Below, piece after piece: positions 43,595 through 52,933 of a stretch of 64,000 nt of DNA. The stretch lies in assembly GCA_045538895.1 (NCBI GenBank), contig JAZQEH010000078.1, forward strand, positions 1 through 64,000. The letters are read 5' to 3'. This DNA is from UMGS902 sp045538895 (GTDB taxonomy: Bacteria; Bacillota; Clostridia; Oscillospirales; CAG-272). The translations under genes and the position numbers were made by a program. The notes below the pieces were generated by a model. The model was not told the origin of the DNA, did not search any database, and worked only from the letters and a program-made list of their open reading frames with translations. How positions within the stretch are numbered: position 1 is the first letter of the stretch; every line of letters begins with the position of its first letter.

Positions 43595-44830
43595 ATGAGA
43601 AATATTTTTTCAGAAGCAGATATTCTGTTGCCTAAATTTATAGATGATGCCAAAAAGGCTGAAAAGTGGGCGGTGGTTGCATGCGACCAGTTTACCAGCG
43701 AGCCGGAATACTGGCATAAAGCCTATGAAGTTGCAGGAGATGAACCGAGTATTATAAATATAATCCTACCTGAAGTTTTTTTGTCGGAAGGTACAGCGGA
43801 TAGACTTTCAAAAATCTCTGAGTGTATGAACAAATATAAATGTGAAGTTCTTGAAGAGCATGCGAACACACTTATATACATACGCAGAAAACAATCTGAC
43901 GGCAGAATACGTAGCGGCATTGTCGGAAAAATTGATTTAGAGGAGTACGATTATTCTGTTGGCTCGAAGTCTGCGGTAAGGGCTACAGAGGGAACTGTGC
44001 TTGAACGCATTCCTCCGAGGGTGGCGGTACGCCGTGCGGCGGTAATTGAGTCTCCTCACATAATGTTGTTAATTGATGATAAGAAAAAAAGTATAATCGA
44101 GTCACTTGCTAAGGAAGAAACAATGCAAAAGATTTATGACTTTGATTTAATGCTTGGTGGGGGACATATCGAGGGATATGCACTTAGTTGTGATCAATCA
44201 AAAGCGGTTTTGGAAAAACTTGCGTGCATGTTTGAAGAAAACAACGGCACAATTAAATTTGCTGTCGGTGACGGCAATCATTCGCTTGCCAGTGCAAAGG
44301 CAAGATATGAGGAACTGAAAGCGGAAATAGGTGTAGATAATGCACGAAAGCATCCTTTGCGTTATGCGCTGTGCGAGGTTGTAAACCTTCATGACAGTGC
44401 CCTTGATTTTGAACCCATATACAGACTTGTCAGAACCGTTGATAAGCAGAAACTATTATCTGCACTTGAGGCTTACGGAAAGAACTGCGACAACGGCAAG
44501 CAGAGTGTAAAATGTATTTTTGACGGCACTGAACGTATCATTAATCTTGGTGCCGGTACACATTCGCTTACGGTTGGTACATTGCAGACTTTTTTGGATA
44601 ACTATAAAAAAGAAAACAGTGATGTAGAAATTGACTACATACACGGTATTGATTCAATAAAGAAACTTGCTTGCGATAAGGACGCAATAGGTTTCGTGTT
44701 TGATGGAATGAAAAAGGAAGAACTTTTTGATGCCGTTGAAAAAGACGGGGCTTTGCCGAGAAAGACATTTTCTATGGGAGAAGCGAGAGATAAACGTTAC
44801 TATATTGAGTGCCGTAATATTGCAGAATAG
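43595..44830 (+). CDS. DUF1015-family protein
   Basis: A cytoplasmic 411-residue protein of the DUF1015 family, which is widespread in anaerobes. Its biochemical role here is not known. Family landmarks are the start ADILLPKF, WAVVACDQFTSEPEYW (near 25-40), RSGIVGKIDLEEYDY, LERIPPRVAVRRAAVIESPH and the most conserved motif VGDGNHSLASAKARYE at about 224-239. The C-terminal end has FVFDGMKKEELFDAV. AAAGGAG precedes the ATG. It is a single-gene unit with its own promoter and terminator, next to the sporulation pair. Confidence 0.93.
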   Translation: MRNIFSEADILLPKFIDDAKKAEKWAVVACDQFTSEPEYWHKAYEVAGDEPSIINIILPEVFLSEGTADRLSKISECMNKYKCEVLEEHANTLIYIRRKQSDGRIRSGIVGKIDLEEYDYSVGSKSAVRATEGTVLERIPPRVAVRRAAVIESPHIMLLIDDKKKSIIESLAKEETMQKIYDFDLMLGGGHIEGYALSCDQSKAVLEKLACMFEENNGTIKFAVGDGNHSLASAKARYEELKAEIGVDNARKHPLRYALCEVVNLHDSALDFEPIYRLVRTVDKQKLLSALEAYGKNCDNGKQSVKCIFDGTERIINLGAGTHSLTVGTLQTFLDNYKKENSDVEIDYIHGIDSIKKLACDKDAIGFVFDGMKKEELFDAVEKDGALPRKTFSMGEARDKRYYIECRNIAE

Positions 44831-44845
44831 AACAAAACAAGACTT

Positions 44846-44880
44846 AAACCGAACGGGATTTTTTTCGTTCGGTTTTTCTT
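44846..44880 (+). terminator. Terminator after the DUF1015 gene
   Basis: A 10-bp perfect stem (44846-44855 with 44866-44875) ends in a T-run. Confidence 0.93.
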
Positions 44881-44963
44881 TTTATTTAATGTCAAAATAA
44901 TTGCTCAAAAGCCGACACCGTTTTGAATTGGTTTGTATTAAAATATCGCCGGAGGGATCAAAA

Positions 44964-45818
44964 GTGGTAAGGGTTTTGTATGGCGATGTTTTGCTTTTAA
45001 TAGATTTTTGTATGAATTTTTTTGTATTATATACGTCTTCATTGGTTTTGCGGCGCAGAGTGAAAGCCGTTTGCATAGCGGGTGCATCTGCTATAGGTGG
45101 AGTTTATAGCGTTGCCAAGGTTTTTGTCAGCGGTAATGACGTAGTAGATTGTATTATAAGTTTACTTGTTGGATTACTGATGTGTTATATTTGTTTTGGG
45201 TTGTATAGTTTTTTGAAAACTGCAGTTGTGTTTTTTGGCATTGCTTCACTTGTCGGCGGAATAATGATTGCCACGTACTTCTTTCTTGGCAGTTATCATA
45301 AGGATATATACGGTAACTTGTACGATTATACATATTCACATGTACCGCTATGGTTATTTACCGTTCTGGCAGCGGTCAGTATGCTTATTTCATGGATATT
45401 TACCTATATAGGCAGAGAAAGAACGGATAAGCAGGAAGAAACTGCTACACTCGTTTTCGGTAAAAAAAGTTTAGCTGTTAAACTACTACTTGATTCAGGG
45501 AACTTGATAAAAGAACCGATAAGCGGAAAATATGTTGTTTTGTTAGGGCGTGGCAAGGCAAAAACACTGCTGGGCGAGGAACTTTTCAAGGCAATAACCG
45601 AAAAGAATACTGAACTTCTGTTGGCTAATAATTTCAGGATCGTTTGCGTAAAAGGAATAGACGGAGAAAAAAGGATGTATTACGGATTTTTGCCGGATGG
45701 TTTCTATATTGAAAAAGGAAACTGCCGGCTTGAACTTGATGCTTATGTGGCGGTATGCGATACAGCGGTCCTATTTGACAAATGCGACGGTCTTGCACAT
45801 CCGTCAGCGGTATTGTGA
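44964..45818 (+). CDS. spoIIGA: Sigma-E processing aspartic peptidase SpoIIGA
   Basis: Membrane protease that cuts the pro-sequence from pro-sigma-E in the mother cell after polar septation. The 284 residues have about five membrane helices in the first half (VLYGDVLLLIDFCMNFFVLY onward) and a soluble protease domain with the catalytic Asp in LLLDSGNLIKEP near residue 180. The start is GTG at 44964, eight bases after GGAGGG, giving the family's N-terminus; an in-frame ATG at 44901 would add about 21 unrelated residues. sigE follows after 7 bases. Confidence 0.95.
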   Translation: MVRVLYGDVLLLIDFCMNFFVLYTSSLVLRRRVKAVCIAGASAIGGVYSVAKVFVSGNDVVDCIISLLVGLLMCYICFGLYSFLKTAVVFFGIASLVGGIMIATYFFLGSYHKDIYGNLYDYTYSHVPLWLFTVLAAVSMLISWIFTYIGRERTDKQEETATLVFGKKSLAVKLLLDSGNLIKEPISGKYVVLLGRGKAKTLLGEELFKAITEKNTELLLANNFRIVCVKGIDGEKRMYYGFLPDGFYIEKGNCRLELDAYVAVCDTAVLFDKCDGLAHPSAVL

Positions 45819-45825
45819 GGTAATT

Positions 45826-46545
45826 ATGAGAGCTTTATTACATTTAATAAATAGTTTTGTAAGTAAGGTTAAAAAGAAAATACTCGATACATATGACACG
45901 GTTGCATACGTTAACGGAGCTGAAACGTTGCCGCCGCCTTTAAGCGCCGAGGAAGAAGCCGCCGCTTTGAACGATGCAAATGACAGTTTTGCCGCCAGAA
46001 GTCTGTTGATAGAGCATAATCTGCGTCTTGTTGTGTACATAGCTAAAAAGTTTGAAAGCAGCGGTATCGGAATAGAAGATCTTGTTTCTATAGGCACAAT
46101 AGGTCTGATTAAAGCGATAAACACGTTTAAACAGGACAAAAACAACAAACTGGCTACATACGCTTCTCGTTGTATAGAAAATGAGATATTGATGTATATG
46201 CGCAAAAACAGTTCACGTAGGCTTGAGGTATCAATCGAGGAGCCGTTGAATGTTGATTGGGACGGGAATGAGCTTTTGCTTTCCGACGTACTTGGCAGTG
46301 ACGATGATATGGTCTATAGAAATATTGAAGATGCAGAGGAGCGGAAAATTGTTCACGAGGCGGTGAAACTGCTAAGTCCGAGAGAGAGAGTAATAATCGA
46401 ACTTCGTTACGGATTGTCAGGCGGCAAGGAGAAAACGCAGAAAGAGGTAGCGGATATGCTTGGAATATCACAATCGTATATTTCAAGGCTCGAAAAGAAA
46501 ATAATAGACCGATTAAAGGGTGAAGTTGACGGAAAATTCAAATAA
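45826..46545 (+). CDS. sigE: RNA polymerase sporulation sigma factor SigE (pro-form)
   Basis: Early mother-cell sigma factor, made inactive and activated by SpoIIGA. The 239 residues begin with a 27-residue pro-sequence; by alignment with Bacillus pro-sigma-E, cleavage would lie near Ala27-Tyr28, before VNGAETLPPPLS. Region 2 is NLRLVVYIAKKFESSGIGIEDL and region 4 is EVADMLGISQSYISRLEKKI. The ATG at 45826 follows GAGG. The ORF could extend into spoIIGA, but the alignment rules that out. Confidence 0.97.
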   Translation: MRALLHLINSFVSKVKKKILDTYDTVAYVNGAETLPPPLSAEEEAAALNDANDSFAARSLLIEHNLRLVVYIAKKFESSGIGIEDLVSIGTIGLIKAINTFKQDKNNKLATYASRCIENEILMYMRKNSSRRLEVSIEEPLNVDWDGNELLLSDVLGSDDDMVYRNIEDAEERKIVHEAVKLLSPRERVIIELRYGLSGGKEKTQKEVADMLGISQSYISRLEKKIIDRLKGEVDGKFK

Positions 46546-46579
46546 AGTCAGAAAAAAATAAAAAAAGTTAACAAAACTC

Positions 46580-46608
46580 TTGCATTTTATAAATTTGTGT
46601 GTTATTAT
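46580..46608 (+). promoter_or_regulatory. Promoter of rpmE
   Basis: TTGCAT (46580-46585), 17 bases and TATTAT (46603-46608), 39 bases before the rpmE ATG. Confidence 0.75.
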
Positions 46609-46647
46609 AAGGCGTATTGTGATTACTAATGTAAAGGGGTGCTAAAA

Positions 46648-46851
46648 ATGAAACAGGGTATCCATCCGGAATATAATGTTGTTACCGTAAAGTGTGCATG
46701 TGGTGCTGAATATACCACTCGTTCTACCAAGAGCGATGTTAAGGTTGAAATTTGCTCCAAGTGCCATCCTTTCTTCACGGGCAAGCAGAAGTTCGTTGAT
46801 GCCGGCGGACGCGTTGACAAGTTCAAGAAGCGTCTTAGCATGGTTAAATAA
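46648..46851 (+). CDS. rpmE: 50S ribosomal protein L31, zinc-binding type
   Basis: Large-subunit protein at the intersubunit bridge. The 67 residues begin MKQGIHPEYNVVTVKCACG and keep four cysteines (Cys16, Cys18, Cys36, Cys39), which marks the zinc-holding C+ form. HPFFTGKQKFVDAGGRVDKF is the L31 core. The ATG at 46648 follows AAGGGG; an earlier ATG at 46639 is inside the spacer. Confidence 0.97.
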   Translation: MKQGIHPEYNVVTVKCACGAEYTTRSTKSDVKVEICSKCHPFFTGKQKFVDAGGRVDKFKKRLSMVK

Positions 46852-46874
46852 TTCTCGGAAGTTTGCTTTGAAAT

Positions 46875-46910
46875 GGGTAAGTGAACGCTTTGCGGTCATT
46901 TACCCTTTTT
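46875..46910 (+). terminator. Terminator after rpmE
   Basis: A long imperfect stem (GGGTAAGTGA with TCATTTACCC, plus an inner CGC/GCG) is followed by a T-run. Confidence 0.85.
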
Positions 46911-46935
46911 ATTTTTTCAAAAAGCGAGGCAAATT

Positions 46936-48189
46936 ATGGAAGAAAATAAATTGACACAGGCCGTGCTTGTCGGTGTTGCTAAAAAAGGTTATGACAACGG
47001 TGAGTGTGAAAAGAGCCTTGAGGAACTTGAACGTCTTCTTGATACTGCGGGGGGCATCGCTTTTGCCAAGATGATTCAATCGAAAGAGAGCGAGAACCCA
47101 AAAACCTGTATCGGAAGCGGTAAACTTGAAGAGCTAAAAGAACTGTGTCTTAATAATGATATTCATCTGGCTATTTTTGATACGGAGCTATCTCCTGCGC
47201 AAATACGTAATATTGAGGATGCACTTGAGGATGTTGATGTCATTGACAGAAGCATGCTGATTCTTGATATTTTTGCTCTGCATGCCACAAGTGCGGAGGG
47301 TAAGCTTCAGGTTGAACTTGCACAGTTAAGATATACTGCCCCCCGACTTATCGGTAAGGGTAAGCAGCTTTCAAGACAGGAAGGACGTATCGGTACCCGA
47401 GGACCCGGTGAATCCAAACTCGAAACTGATAGACGTCATCTTGCGAGACGTGCCATGGCACTTGAGGAAGCGATACGTGATATAGAGCGTACACGTGCTA
47501 CCATGCGTGCTTCCCGTGAAAGAAGCGGTCTTAAAAAGGTTGCTATCGTCGGATACACCAATGCCGGAAAATCCACATTGCTCAATAGACTTACCGATGC
47601 CGGTGTGCTTGCAGAGAATAAGCTTTTTGCAACGCTTGACTCTACAACAAGAAAATTAACTCTGCCCGAGGGAACAGAAGTTCTGATTTCGGACACTGTC
47701 GGCTTTATCCGCAAGCTTCCGCATCATTTGATTAAAGCATTCCGCTCTACACTTGATGAGCTTAAATATGCAGATATTCTTGTTGTTCTATCCGATGCAT
47801 CGGACGACGAATGTGCAGAGCAGTTAAAGGTTACAACAGATTTGATTGTTCAGCTTGGTGCAGGGGATAAGCCCGTGCTTTACGTATTTAATAAAGCGGA
47901 TATGGCAAATGATGGCATGATGTTTATTGGCGACAAGCCCCGCGACGCTGTGTTTATTTCTGCTCTTACGGGCATGGGAGTTGATAAATTCCTTGAAATG
48001 CTCGAGGAACTGGCTCGTGCCGGTACACGAAGATGTGTTTTGCATATACCCATGACAGAACAAGCCGTTCTCGGTCAGCTATACAAGCTTGCTACTGTTG
48101 AAGAAGTAGATTACTGCGATGACTATGTAAAAGTAACTGCGGTGCTTGATACAAGAGCGCAGGGTACTTTCAAAAAATATATAGTTTGA
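46936..48189 (+). CDS. hflX: GTPase HflX
   Basis: A ribosome-binding GTPase that rescues stalled or heat-damaged ribosomes. The 417 residues have the HflX N-terminal domain (with AKMIQSKESENPKTCIGSGK and VDVIDRSMLILDIFALHA) and a linker GRIGTRGPGESKLETDRR. The G domain follows: GYTNAGKSTLLN, DTVGFIRKLPHHLI and FNKAD. Its start lies 26 bases after the rpmE terminator. The YigZ-family gene follows 7 bases after the stop. Confidence 0.96.
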   Translation: MEENKLTQAVLVGVAKKGYDNGECEKSLEELERLLDTAGGIAFAKMIQSKESENPKTCIGSGKLEELKELCLNNDIHLAIFDTELSPAQIRNIEDALEDVDVIDRSMLILDIFALHATSAEGKLQVELAQLRYTAPRLIGKGKQLSRQEGRIGTRGPGESKLETDRRHLARRAMALEEAIRDIERTRATMRASRERSGLKKVAIVGYTNAGKSTLLNRLTDAGVLAENKLFATLDSTTRKLTLPEGTEVLISDTVGFIRKLPHHLIKAFRSTLDELKYADILVVLSDASDDECAEQLKVTTDLIVQLGAGDKPVLYVFNKADMANDGMMFIGDKPRDAVFISALTGMGVDKFLEMLEELARAGTRRCVLHIPMTEQAVLGQLYKLATVEEVDYCDDYVKVTAVLDTRAQGTFKKYIV

Positions 48190-48196
48190 GGGATTT

Positions 48197-48823
48197 ATGA
48201 GTAACGAAAAACTCTATACAACTCTTCTTGGAGAAGGTACTGATATATATGAAGAAAAACGCTCTGAATTTATCGGAGTGGCTGCCCATATTGATAGTGA
48301 AGCTGATGCTTTGCAGCTTGTGAAACGTATAAAGGCAGAGCATTATGATGCAAGGCACAATGTATATGCATATGTGTGTTCTTCGGGCAATGTGCAAAGG
48401 TACAGCGATGACGGTGAGCCGCAGGGAACTGCCGGAATCCCCGTTCTTGATGTTATACGAAAATCCGGCCTTGAGGATGTTTGCGTAGTGGTAACTCGTT
48501 ATTTCGGAGGAATTCTGCTTGGTGCAGGCGGTCTTGTCCGTGCTTATACTGCTGCTGCGAAGCTTGCAATCGACAATGCCGGCATCGTCACTTATCAAAC
48601 TTATGCGAAAATCCGTATGGAACTAAACTATGCCGATTATCAGAAAATACTTGCAAAACTGCCAATCTTCGAAGCGAAAATTGATAATACTGATTTTGGC
48701 AGTGAGGTTGTCCTTGATATTGCAATCCGAGCAACCGATGAAGAACGCTTTTTTACGTATGTCAAAGAGTTGTTTAACAATAAGGTTTCGCCCATTCATA
48801 TCGGTGAACGGTTTGATAAATAA
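48197..48823 (+). CDS. YigZ/IMPACT-family protein
   Basis: A 208-residue protein of the YigZ (UPF0029, IMPACT) family, whose exact role in bacteria is unclear. The N-terminal domain has EKRSEFIGVAAHIDSEADAL, DARHNVYAYVC, YSDDGEPQGTAGIPVLDVI and VVTRYFGGILLGAGGLVRAY, the family signature. A smaller ferredoxin-like C-terminal domain follows. It is close behind hflX and probably shares its transcript; a hairpin after the stop likely ends it. Confidence 0.92.
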   Translation: MSNEKLYTTLLGEGTDIYEEKRSEFIGVAAHIDSEADALQLVKRIKAEHYDARHNVYAYVCSSGNVQRYSDDGEPQGTAGIPVLDVIRKSGLEDVCVVVTRYFGGILLGAGGLVRAYTAAAKLAIDNAGIVTYQTYAKIRMELNYADYQKILAKLPIFEAKIDNTDFGSEVVLDIAIRATDEERFFTYVKELFNNKVSPIHIGERFDK

Positions 48824-48838
48824 AAATTTATATAAAAA

Positions 48839-48880
48839 ATACGCACAAAAGAGGATTTTTCCGATTTTGTGCGTATATTA
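48839..48880 (+). terminator. Hairpin between the YigZ-family gene and dgt
   Basis: A 12-bp perfect stem (48839-48850 with 48865-48876) has a 14-base loop. Only a short T-containing tail follows, so termination may be partial. Confidence 0.65.
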
Positions 48881-48919
48881 TTGTCGAATGAATAGAAAAC
48901 AACAAGGGAGTGGGTAAAA

Positions 48920-49936
48920 ATGTCTGAAAGAATAGCTGATATTTTCCTCATGCGTGAGGAGCAAACTTTATCGCCGTTTGCTTTTTTGACAAAGAATACA
49001 AAAGGTCGCGATCACCCGTATGTACCTTGTGAAAACCGAACTGAGTTTCAACGTGACCGTGACAGAATTATCCATTCAAAGTCGTTCCGTCGTTTGATGC
49101 ACAAAACGCAGGTGTTTTTATCTCCTACTGATGAGCATTACCGTACAAGAATGACGCATACGCTTGAAGTTACGCAGGTAGCCCGCATTATTGCCCGTGC
49201 ACTTTGTCTTAACGAGGATTTGACAGAAGCGGCGGCAATGGGACACGATCTTGGCCATACTCCTTTTGGACATGCCGGTGAGGCGGCAATGCAGAAGTGC
49301 TTTTCACAAGAATTTACTCACTATCGTCAAGGAATCAGAGTTGTTGAAAAACTTGAGCATGACGGTGCGGGACTTAACTTAACGTATGAAGTACGTGACG
49401 GTATTTTGCATCACACCGGGGAAGCTTTGGCGAGCACACTTGAAGGCGTGATTGTTAAATTCGCCGACAGAATTGCCTACATAAACCACGATATTGATGA
49501 TGCAATCCGTGCGGGTATTCTTGAAATCGGTGATATCCCAAGAGAACTTACCGATGTTCTTGGAACCGGACACAGCGAACGTATTAATAAGATGGTAACT
49601 TCTGTTATCAAAGCCAGTACAAATCAGCCGTTTATAAAGTTTACCGATGAAATTGGAGAAGCAACATTAAAGCTCCGCAAGTTTTTGTTTGAAAACGTAT
49701 ATACTAATCCTATTGCTAAATCAGAGGAAAACAAAGCACAGGAGCTTTTGGCAAGACTCTTTGATTATTATGTAAAGAATCCCAACGAAATGCCCGAGCT
49801 GTATTTCAGAAATACGGCTACCGAACCGGTTGAACGTTGCGTTTGCGATTTCGTTTCGAGCATGACTGACCGTTTTGCAATCAATAGATATTCCGAACTC
49901 TTTATTCCCGAGGTTTGGAGAGGAAAGCAACTATGA
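48920..49936 (+). CDS. dgt: Deoxyguanosinetriphosphate triphosphohydrolase-like protein
   Basis: HD-domain enzyme of the dNTPase family, which removes triphosphate from dNTPs. The 338 residues have FRRLMHKTQVF, the metal motif RMTHTLEVTQVARIIARAL, then MGHDLGHTPFGHAGE (HD), and DRIAYINHDIDDA near residue 190. GGGAG precedes the ATG. The TGA overlaps the dnaG ATG (ATGA), the usual coupling in dgt-dnaG-rpoD operons. Confidence 0.95.
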   Translation: MSERIADIFLMREEQTLSPFAFLTKNTKGRDHPYVPCENRTEFQRDRDRIIHSKSFRRLMHKTQVFLSPTDEHYRTRMTHTLEVTQVARIIARALCLNEDLTEAAAMGHDLGHTPFGHAGEAAMQKCFSQEFTHYRQGIRVVEKLEHDGAGLNLTYEVRDGILHHTGEALASTLEGVIVKFADRIAYINHDIDDAIRAGILEIGDIPRELTDVLGTGHSERINKMVTSVIKASTNQPFIKFTDEIGEATLKLRKFLFENVYTNPIAKSEENKAQELLARLFDYYVKNPNEMPELYFRNTATEPVERCVCDFVSSMTDRFAINRYSELFIPEVWRGKQL

Positions 49937-51690
49937 TTGACAGTCAGGTTATAGAAGAAATCAAGTCACGCAATGATATAGTTGATGTAATCTCGTCATA
50001 TGTATCATTGAAACGTGCCGGCTCAAATATGCAAGGACTTTGTCCGTTTCACTCGGAGAAAAGCCCTTCGTTTACTGTGTTTACAGCAACTCAAGGCTAT
50101 TACTGTTTTGGTTGCGGCGCCGGCGGAGACGTAATAACTTTTGTCAGACAAATCGAGAATCTTGATTATGTTTCATCTCTTGAATTCCTTGCAAAACGTG
50201 CAGGCGTAACAATCCCCGAAGACACGAGCCGCCGAGAAAAAAACGGCTTTGATCGTAACAGAATGCTTGCGATGAACCGTGATGCCGCTAGATTCTTTCG
50301 TGAATGCCTTTTTGATGAAAAGCTTGGCAAGGAAGCACTTGCATACTTGCAACGGCGTGGTCTTAACTCTGCTACCATAAAGCGGTTTGGCATCGGTTTT
50401 TCGCCAAATGATTTTTCCGCTTTAACAAAGCATATGCGTTCACTTGGCTATACAGAGGAGGAGCTTATTGCAGGATTCCTGTGCGGAAGAAGCCAGAAAT
50501 ACGGCAGTTTGTTTGATTATTTCCGCAACCGTATTATGTTCCCGATTATAGACGTGTCGGGCAACGTAATCGCATTTGGCGGTAGAGTTATGGATGATTC
50601 TCAGCCCAAATACCTGAACTCGTCCGACACTCCGGTATTTAAGAAGAGTAAAAACCTTTTCGCTTTGAATTTCGCACGTACTGCATGTTCTGAAGAACTC
50701 ATCCTTTGCGAAGGATATATGGACGTTATCGCACTGCATGCTGCCGGTTTTACCAATGCGGTTGCGACACTCGGTACAGCAATAACTGCTGAGCAGGCAC
50801 GTATTATGTCCAGATACACAAAAAAAGTTCTGATATCATATGACAGCGACGCTGCAGGTCAAAAGGCAGCAAACCGTGCGATTGGTATTCTGGGTGAAGT
50901 CGGACTCGATGTGCGTGTGCTGAAAATCAAAGATGCCAAGGATCCGGATGAATATATCAAAAAATTCGGTGCAGCAAGCTTCAACGAGATACTTACTGCT
51001 TCACGAGGAAAGTTTGAATATAACATGGACAGTGTGCTTGCACGTCATGACATCAGTATTCCCGATGAAAAGATTAAAGCCTGTGCAGAACTTTGTGCAA
51101 TGATTGCCGATATATATTCGAGTGCAGAACGTGAGGTTTATATCAGTGCTGTTTCGGACAAGCTGAATATTCCTAAAGACAGTATACGCTCGGATATCAA
51201 TCGGATTTTGAAGAAAAAACGAAGTGAACTGAAAAAGCAAGAATCTCAAAAGATTATTCGGCAAAGTGCAGGATACGGTGACCGTGTTAATCCGGATTAT
51301 GCAAAGAACATAGCTGCTGCTAAAGCCGAAGAAAGTGTTTTGGGAATGCTGTTGCTTTATCCTGAATACAGAAAACAAGTTTCAGAGGGTAAATGCGAAC
51401 TGACAGAGCAGGATTTCTTTACTGATTTTGGGAAGCGTGTTTTTAAAGCGATTATGGATATGTCGCAAAACGGTAATTTCGAAATCGGTTTGCTTGGCGA
51501 GTTCTTTTCCCCGGAGGAGCTGGGAAGAATCATGCGAATTCAGCTTTCACGCAGTCAACTCAGCGATAACGGAAATGAAGCGTTTGCCGAGAGTGTTGCT
51601 GCTTTAAAGCGCGAAACGGCATTTGCGGACTCCGATGATTCTGTTGATAACATACTTGATATAATTAAAAACAAAAGAAATAATACATAA
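49933..51690 (+). CDS. dnaG: DNA primase
   Basis: Makes RNA primers at the replication fork. The 585 residues have the CHC2 zinc domain (Cys37, His40, Cys58, Cys61: CPFHSEKS and YCFGCG). The primase core includes FRNRIMFPIIDVSGNVIAFGGR, and the Toprim motifs are ILCEGYMDVIAL and YDSDAAGQKAA. A C-terminal helicase-binding domain starts near residue 455. The ATG at 49933 overlaps the dgt stop. An upstream TTG at 49915 lies before the ribosome-binding site. Confidence 0.97.
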   Translation: MIDSQVIEEIKSRNDIVDVISSYVSLKRAGSNMQGLCPFHSEKSPSFTVFTATQGYYCFGCGAGGDVITFVRQIENLDYVSSLEFLAKRAGVTIPEDTSRREKNGFDRNRMLAMNRDAARFFRECLFDEKLGKEALAYLQRRGLNSATIKRFGIGFSPNDFSALTKHMRSLGYTEEELIAGFLCGRSQKYGSLFDYFRNRIMFPIIDVSGNVIAFGGRVMDDSQPKYLNSSDTPVFKKSKNLFALNFARTACSEELILCEGYMDVIALHAAGFTNAVATLGTAITAEQARIMSRYTKKVLISYDSDAAGQKAANRAIGILGEVGLDVRVLKIKDAKDPDEYIKKFGAASFNEILTASRGKFEYNMDSVLARHDISIPDEKIKACAELCAMIADIYSSAEREVYISAVSDKLNIPKDSIRSDINRILKKKRSELKKQESQKIIRQSAGYGDRVNPDYAKNIAAAKAEESVLGMLLLYPEYRKQVSEGKCELTEQDFFTDFGKRVFKAIMDMSQNGNFEIGLLGEFFSPEELGRIMRIQLSRSQLSDNGNEAFAESVAALKRETAFADSDDSVDNILDIIKNKRNNT

Positions 51691-51715
51691 TGCTTTAAGC
51701 ATGAAAGGAAATTTG

Positions 51716-52828
51716 ATGAGTAACGAAGGTCAGAAGAAAATTGATGTGAACGAGCTTATTGAACGCGGTAAGGCAAAAGGTTCGCTCAGCAATGCCGAAA
51801 TTCTTGAGGTTCTTGAGGATTGCGACATCGAACAAATGGAAAAGATTTACGAGCTTATCGAAAGCAACGGAATCGAAATCACCGGATTTGATACTGTAGA
51901 TATCGACGATATCGCAGACATTGATGCAGAAGCCGAAGAGATTGAGGAAATCGAAAGCACCGAGGACGTTGAGAAGATTCTTTCTCAGGAAGGGCTTGCG
52001 ATTGATGACCCTGTAAGAATGTATCTCAAGGAAATCGGTAAGATACCGCTTCTCGATGCGGAAAAGGAAACCGAACTTGCAGAACGTATCAGTCGTGGCG
52101 ACGAAAAGGCTAAAAACGAACTTGTTGAAGCCAATCTTCGCTTGGTTGTAAGCATTGCAAAACGCTATGTGGGCAAAGGCATGTTTTTCCTTGACCTTAT
52201 TCAGGAGGGCAACCTCGGCCTTATGAAAGCGGTTGATAAGTTCGATTATCAAAAGGGCTATAAGTTCTCTACTTATGCTACATGGTGGATAAGACAGGCT
52301 ATTACACGTGCTATTGCAGACCAGGCTCGTACTATCCGTATTCCCGTTCATATGGTTGAGACCATTCATAAGGTTTCCCGTTATTCACGTCAGTTGCTTC
52401 AGGAACTCGGACATGAGGCGACCGCTGATGAGATTGCTGAAAAGATGGGAATGAGTGCCGATAAAGTAAGAGAGATTCTTAAAATTGCGCAGGATCCCGT
52501 TTCTCTTGAAACTCCTATCGGCGAGGAAGAGGATAGCCATCTTGGTGACTTTATCGAGGACTATGATTCTCCCGCTCCTGCTGAAACTGCATCTTATGCA
52601 CTTCTCAGAAAGCATCTATGTGCGGTTCTTCACACATTGACTCCCCGTGAGGAGCACGTGCTTAAACTCCGCTTTGGTCTTGAGGACGGCAGAACCAGAA
52701 CGCTTGAGGAAGTGGGCAAAGAATTTGATATTACACGTGAGCGTATCCGTCAGATTGAGGCAAAAGCACTTCGTAAATTGCGTCATCCCAGCCGCTCCAA
52801 GCGTTTGAGAGATTACCTCGATCAGTAA
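51716..52828 (+). CDS. rpoD: Primary sigma factor RpoD/SigA
   Basis: Housekeeping sigma factor for most promoters in the cell. The 370 residues have an acidic N-terminal region 1.1, region 1.2 DDPVRMYLKEIGKIPLL and region 2 with NLRLVVSIAKRYVGKGM and YKFSTYATWWIRQAI. Region 3 follows, and region 4 has LEEVGKEFDITRERIRQIEAKALRKLRHPSR. The ATG at 51716 follows AAAGGAA; an ATG at 51701 lies before that site. The 17-base-spaced TTGNNN/TATAAT promoters of this window are of the type it reads. Confidence 0.97.
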   Translation: MSNEGQKKIDVNELIERGKAKGSLSNAEILEVLEDCDIEQMEKIYELIESNGIEITGFDTVDIDDIADIDAEAEEIEEIESTEDVEKILSQEGLAIDDPVRMYLKEIGKIPLLDAEKETELAERISRGDEKAKNELVEANLRLVVSIAKRYVGKGMFFLDLIQEGNLGLMKAVDKFDYQKGYKFSTYATWWIRQAITRAIADQARTIRIPVHMVETIHKVSRYSRQLLQELGHEATADEIAEKMGMSADKVREILKIAQDPVSLETPIGEEEDSHLGDFIEDYDSPAPAETASYALLRKHLCAVLHTLTPREEHVLKLRFGLEDGRTRTLEEVGKEFDITRERIRQIEAKALRKLRHPSRSKRLRDYLDQ

Positions 52829-52858
52829 TAAAATAATAAATATTATAAGTTTTATACC

Positions 52859-52887
52859 TTGACATATGGGCTGTTTCGGTGTAAAAT
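52859..52887 (+). promoter_or_regulatory. Promoter of the lipoprotein gene
   Basis: TTGACA (52859-52864), 17 bases and TAAAAT (52882-52887), 46 bases before the ATG. Confidence 0.8.
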
Positions 52888-52933
52888 ATTAGAAGTGTAT
52901 TTTGCCCTTTTATAAACTTTAGGAGGAATTATA

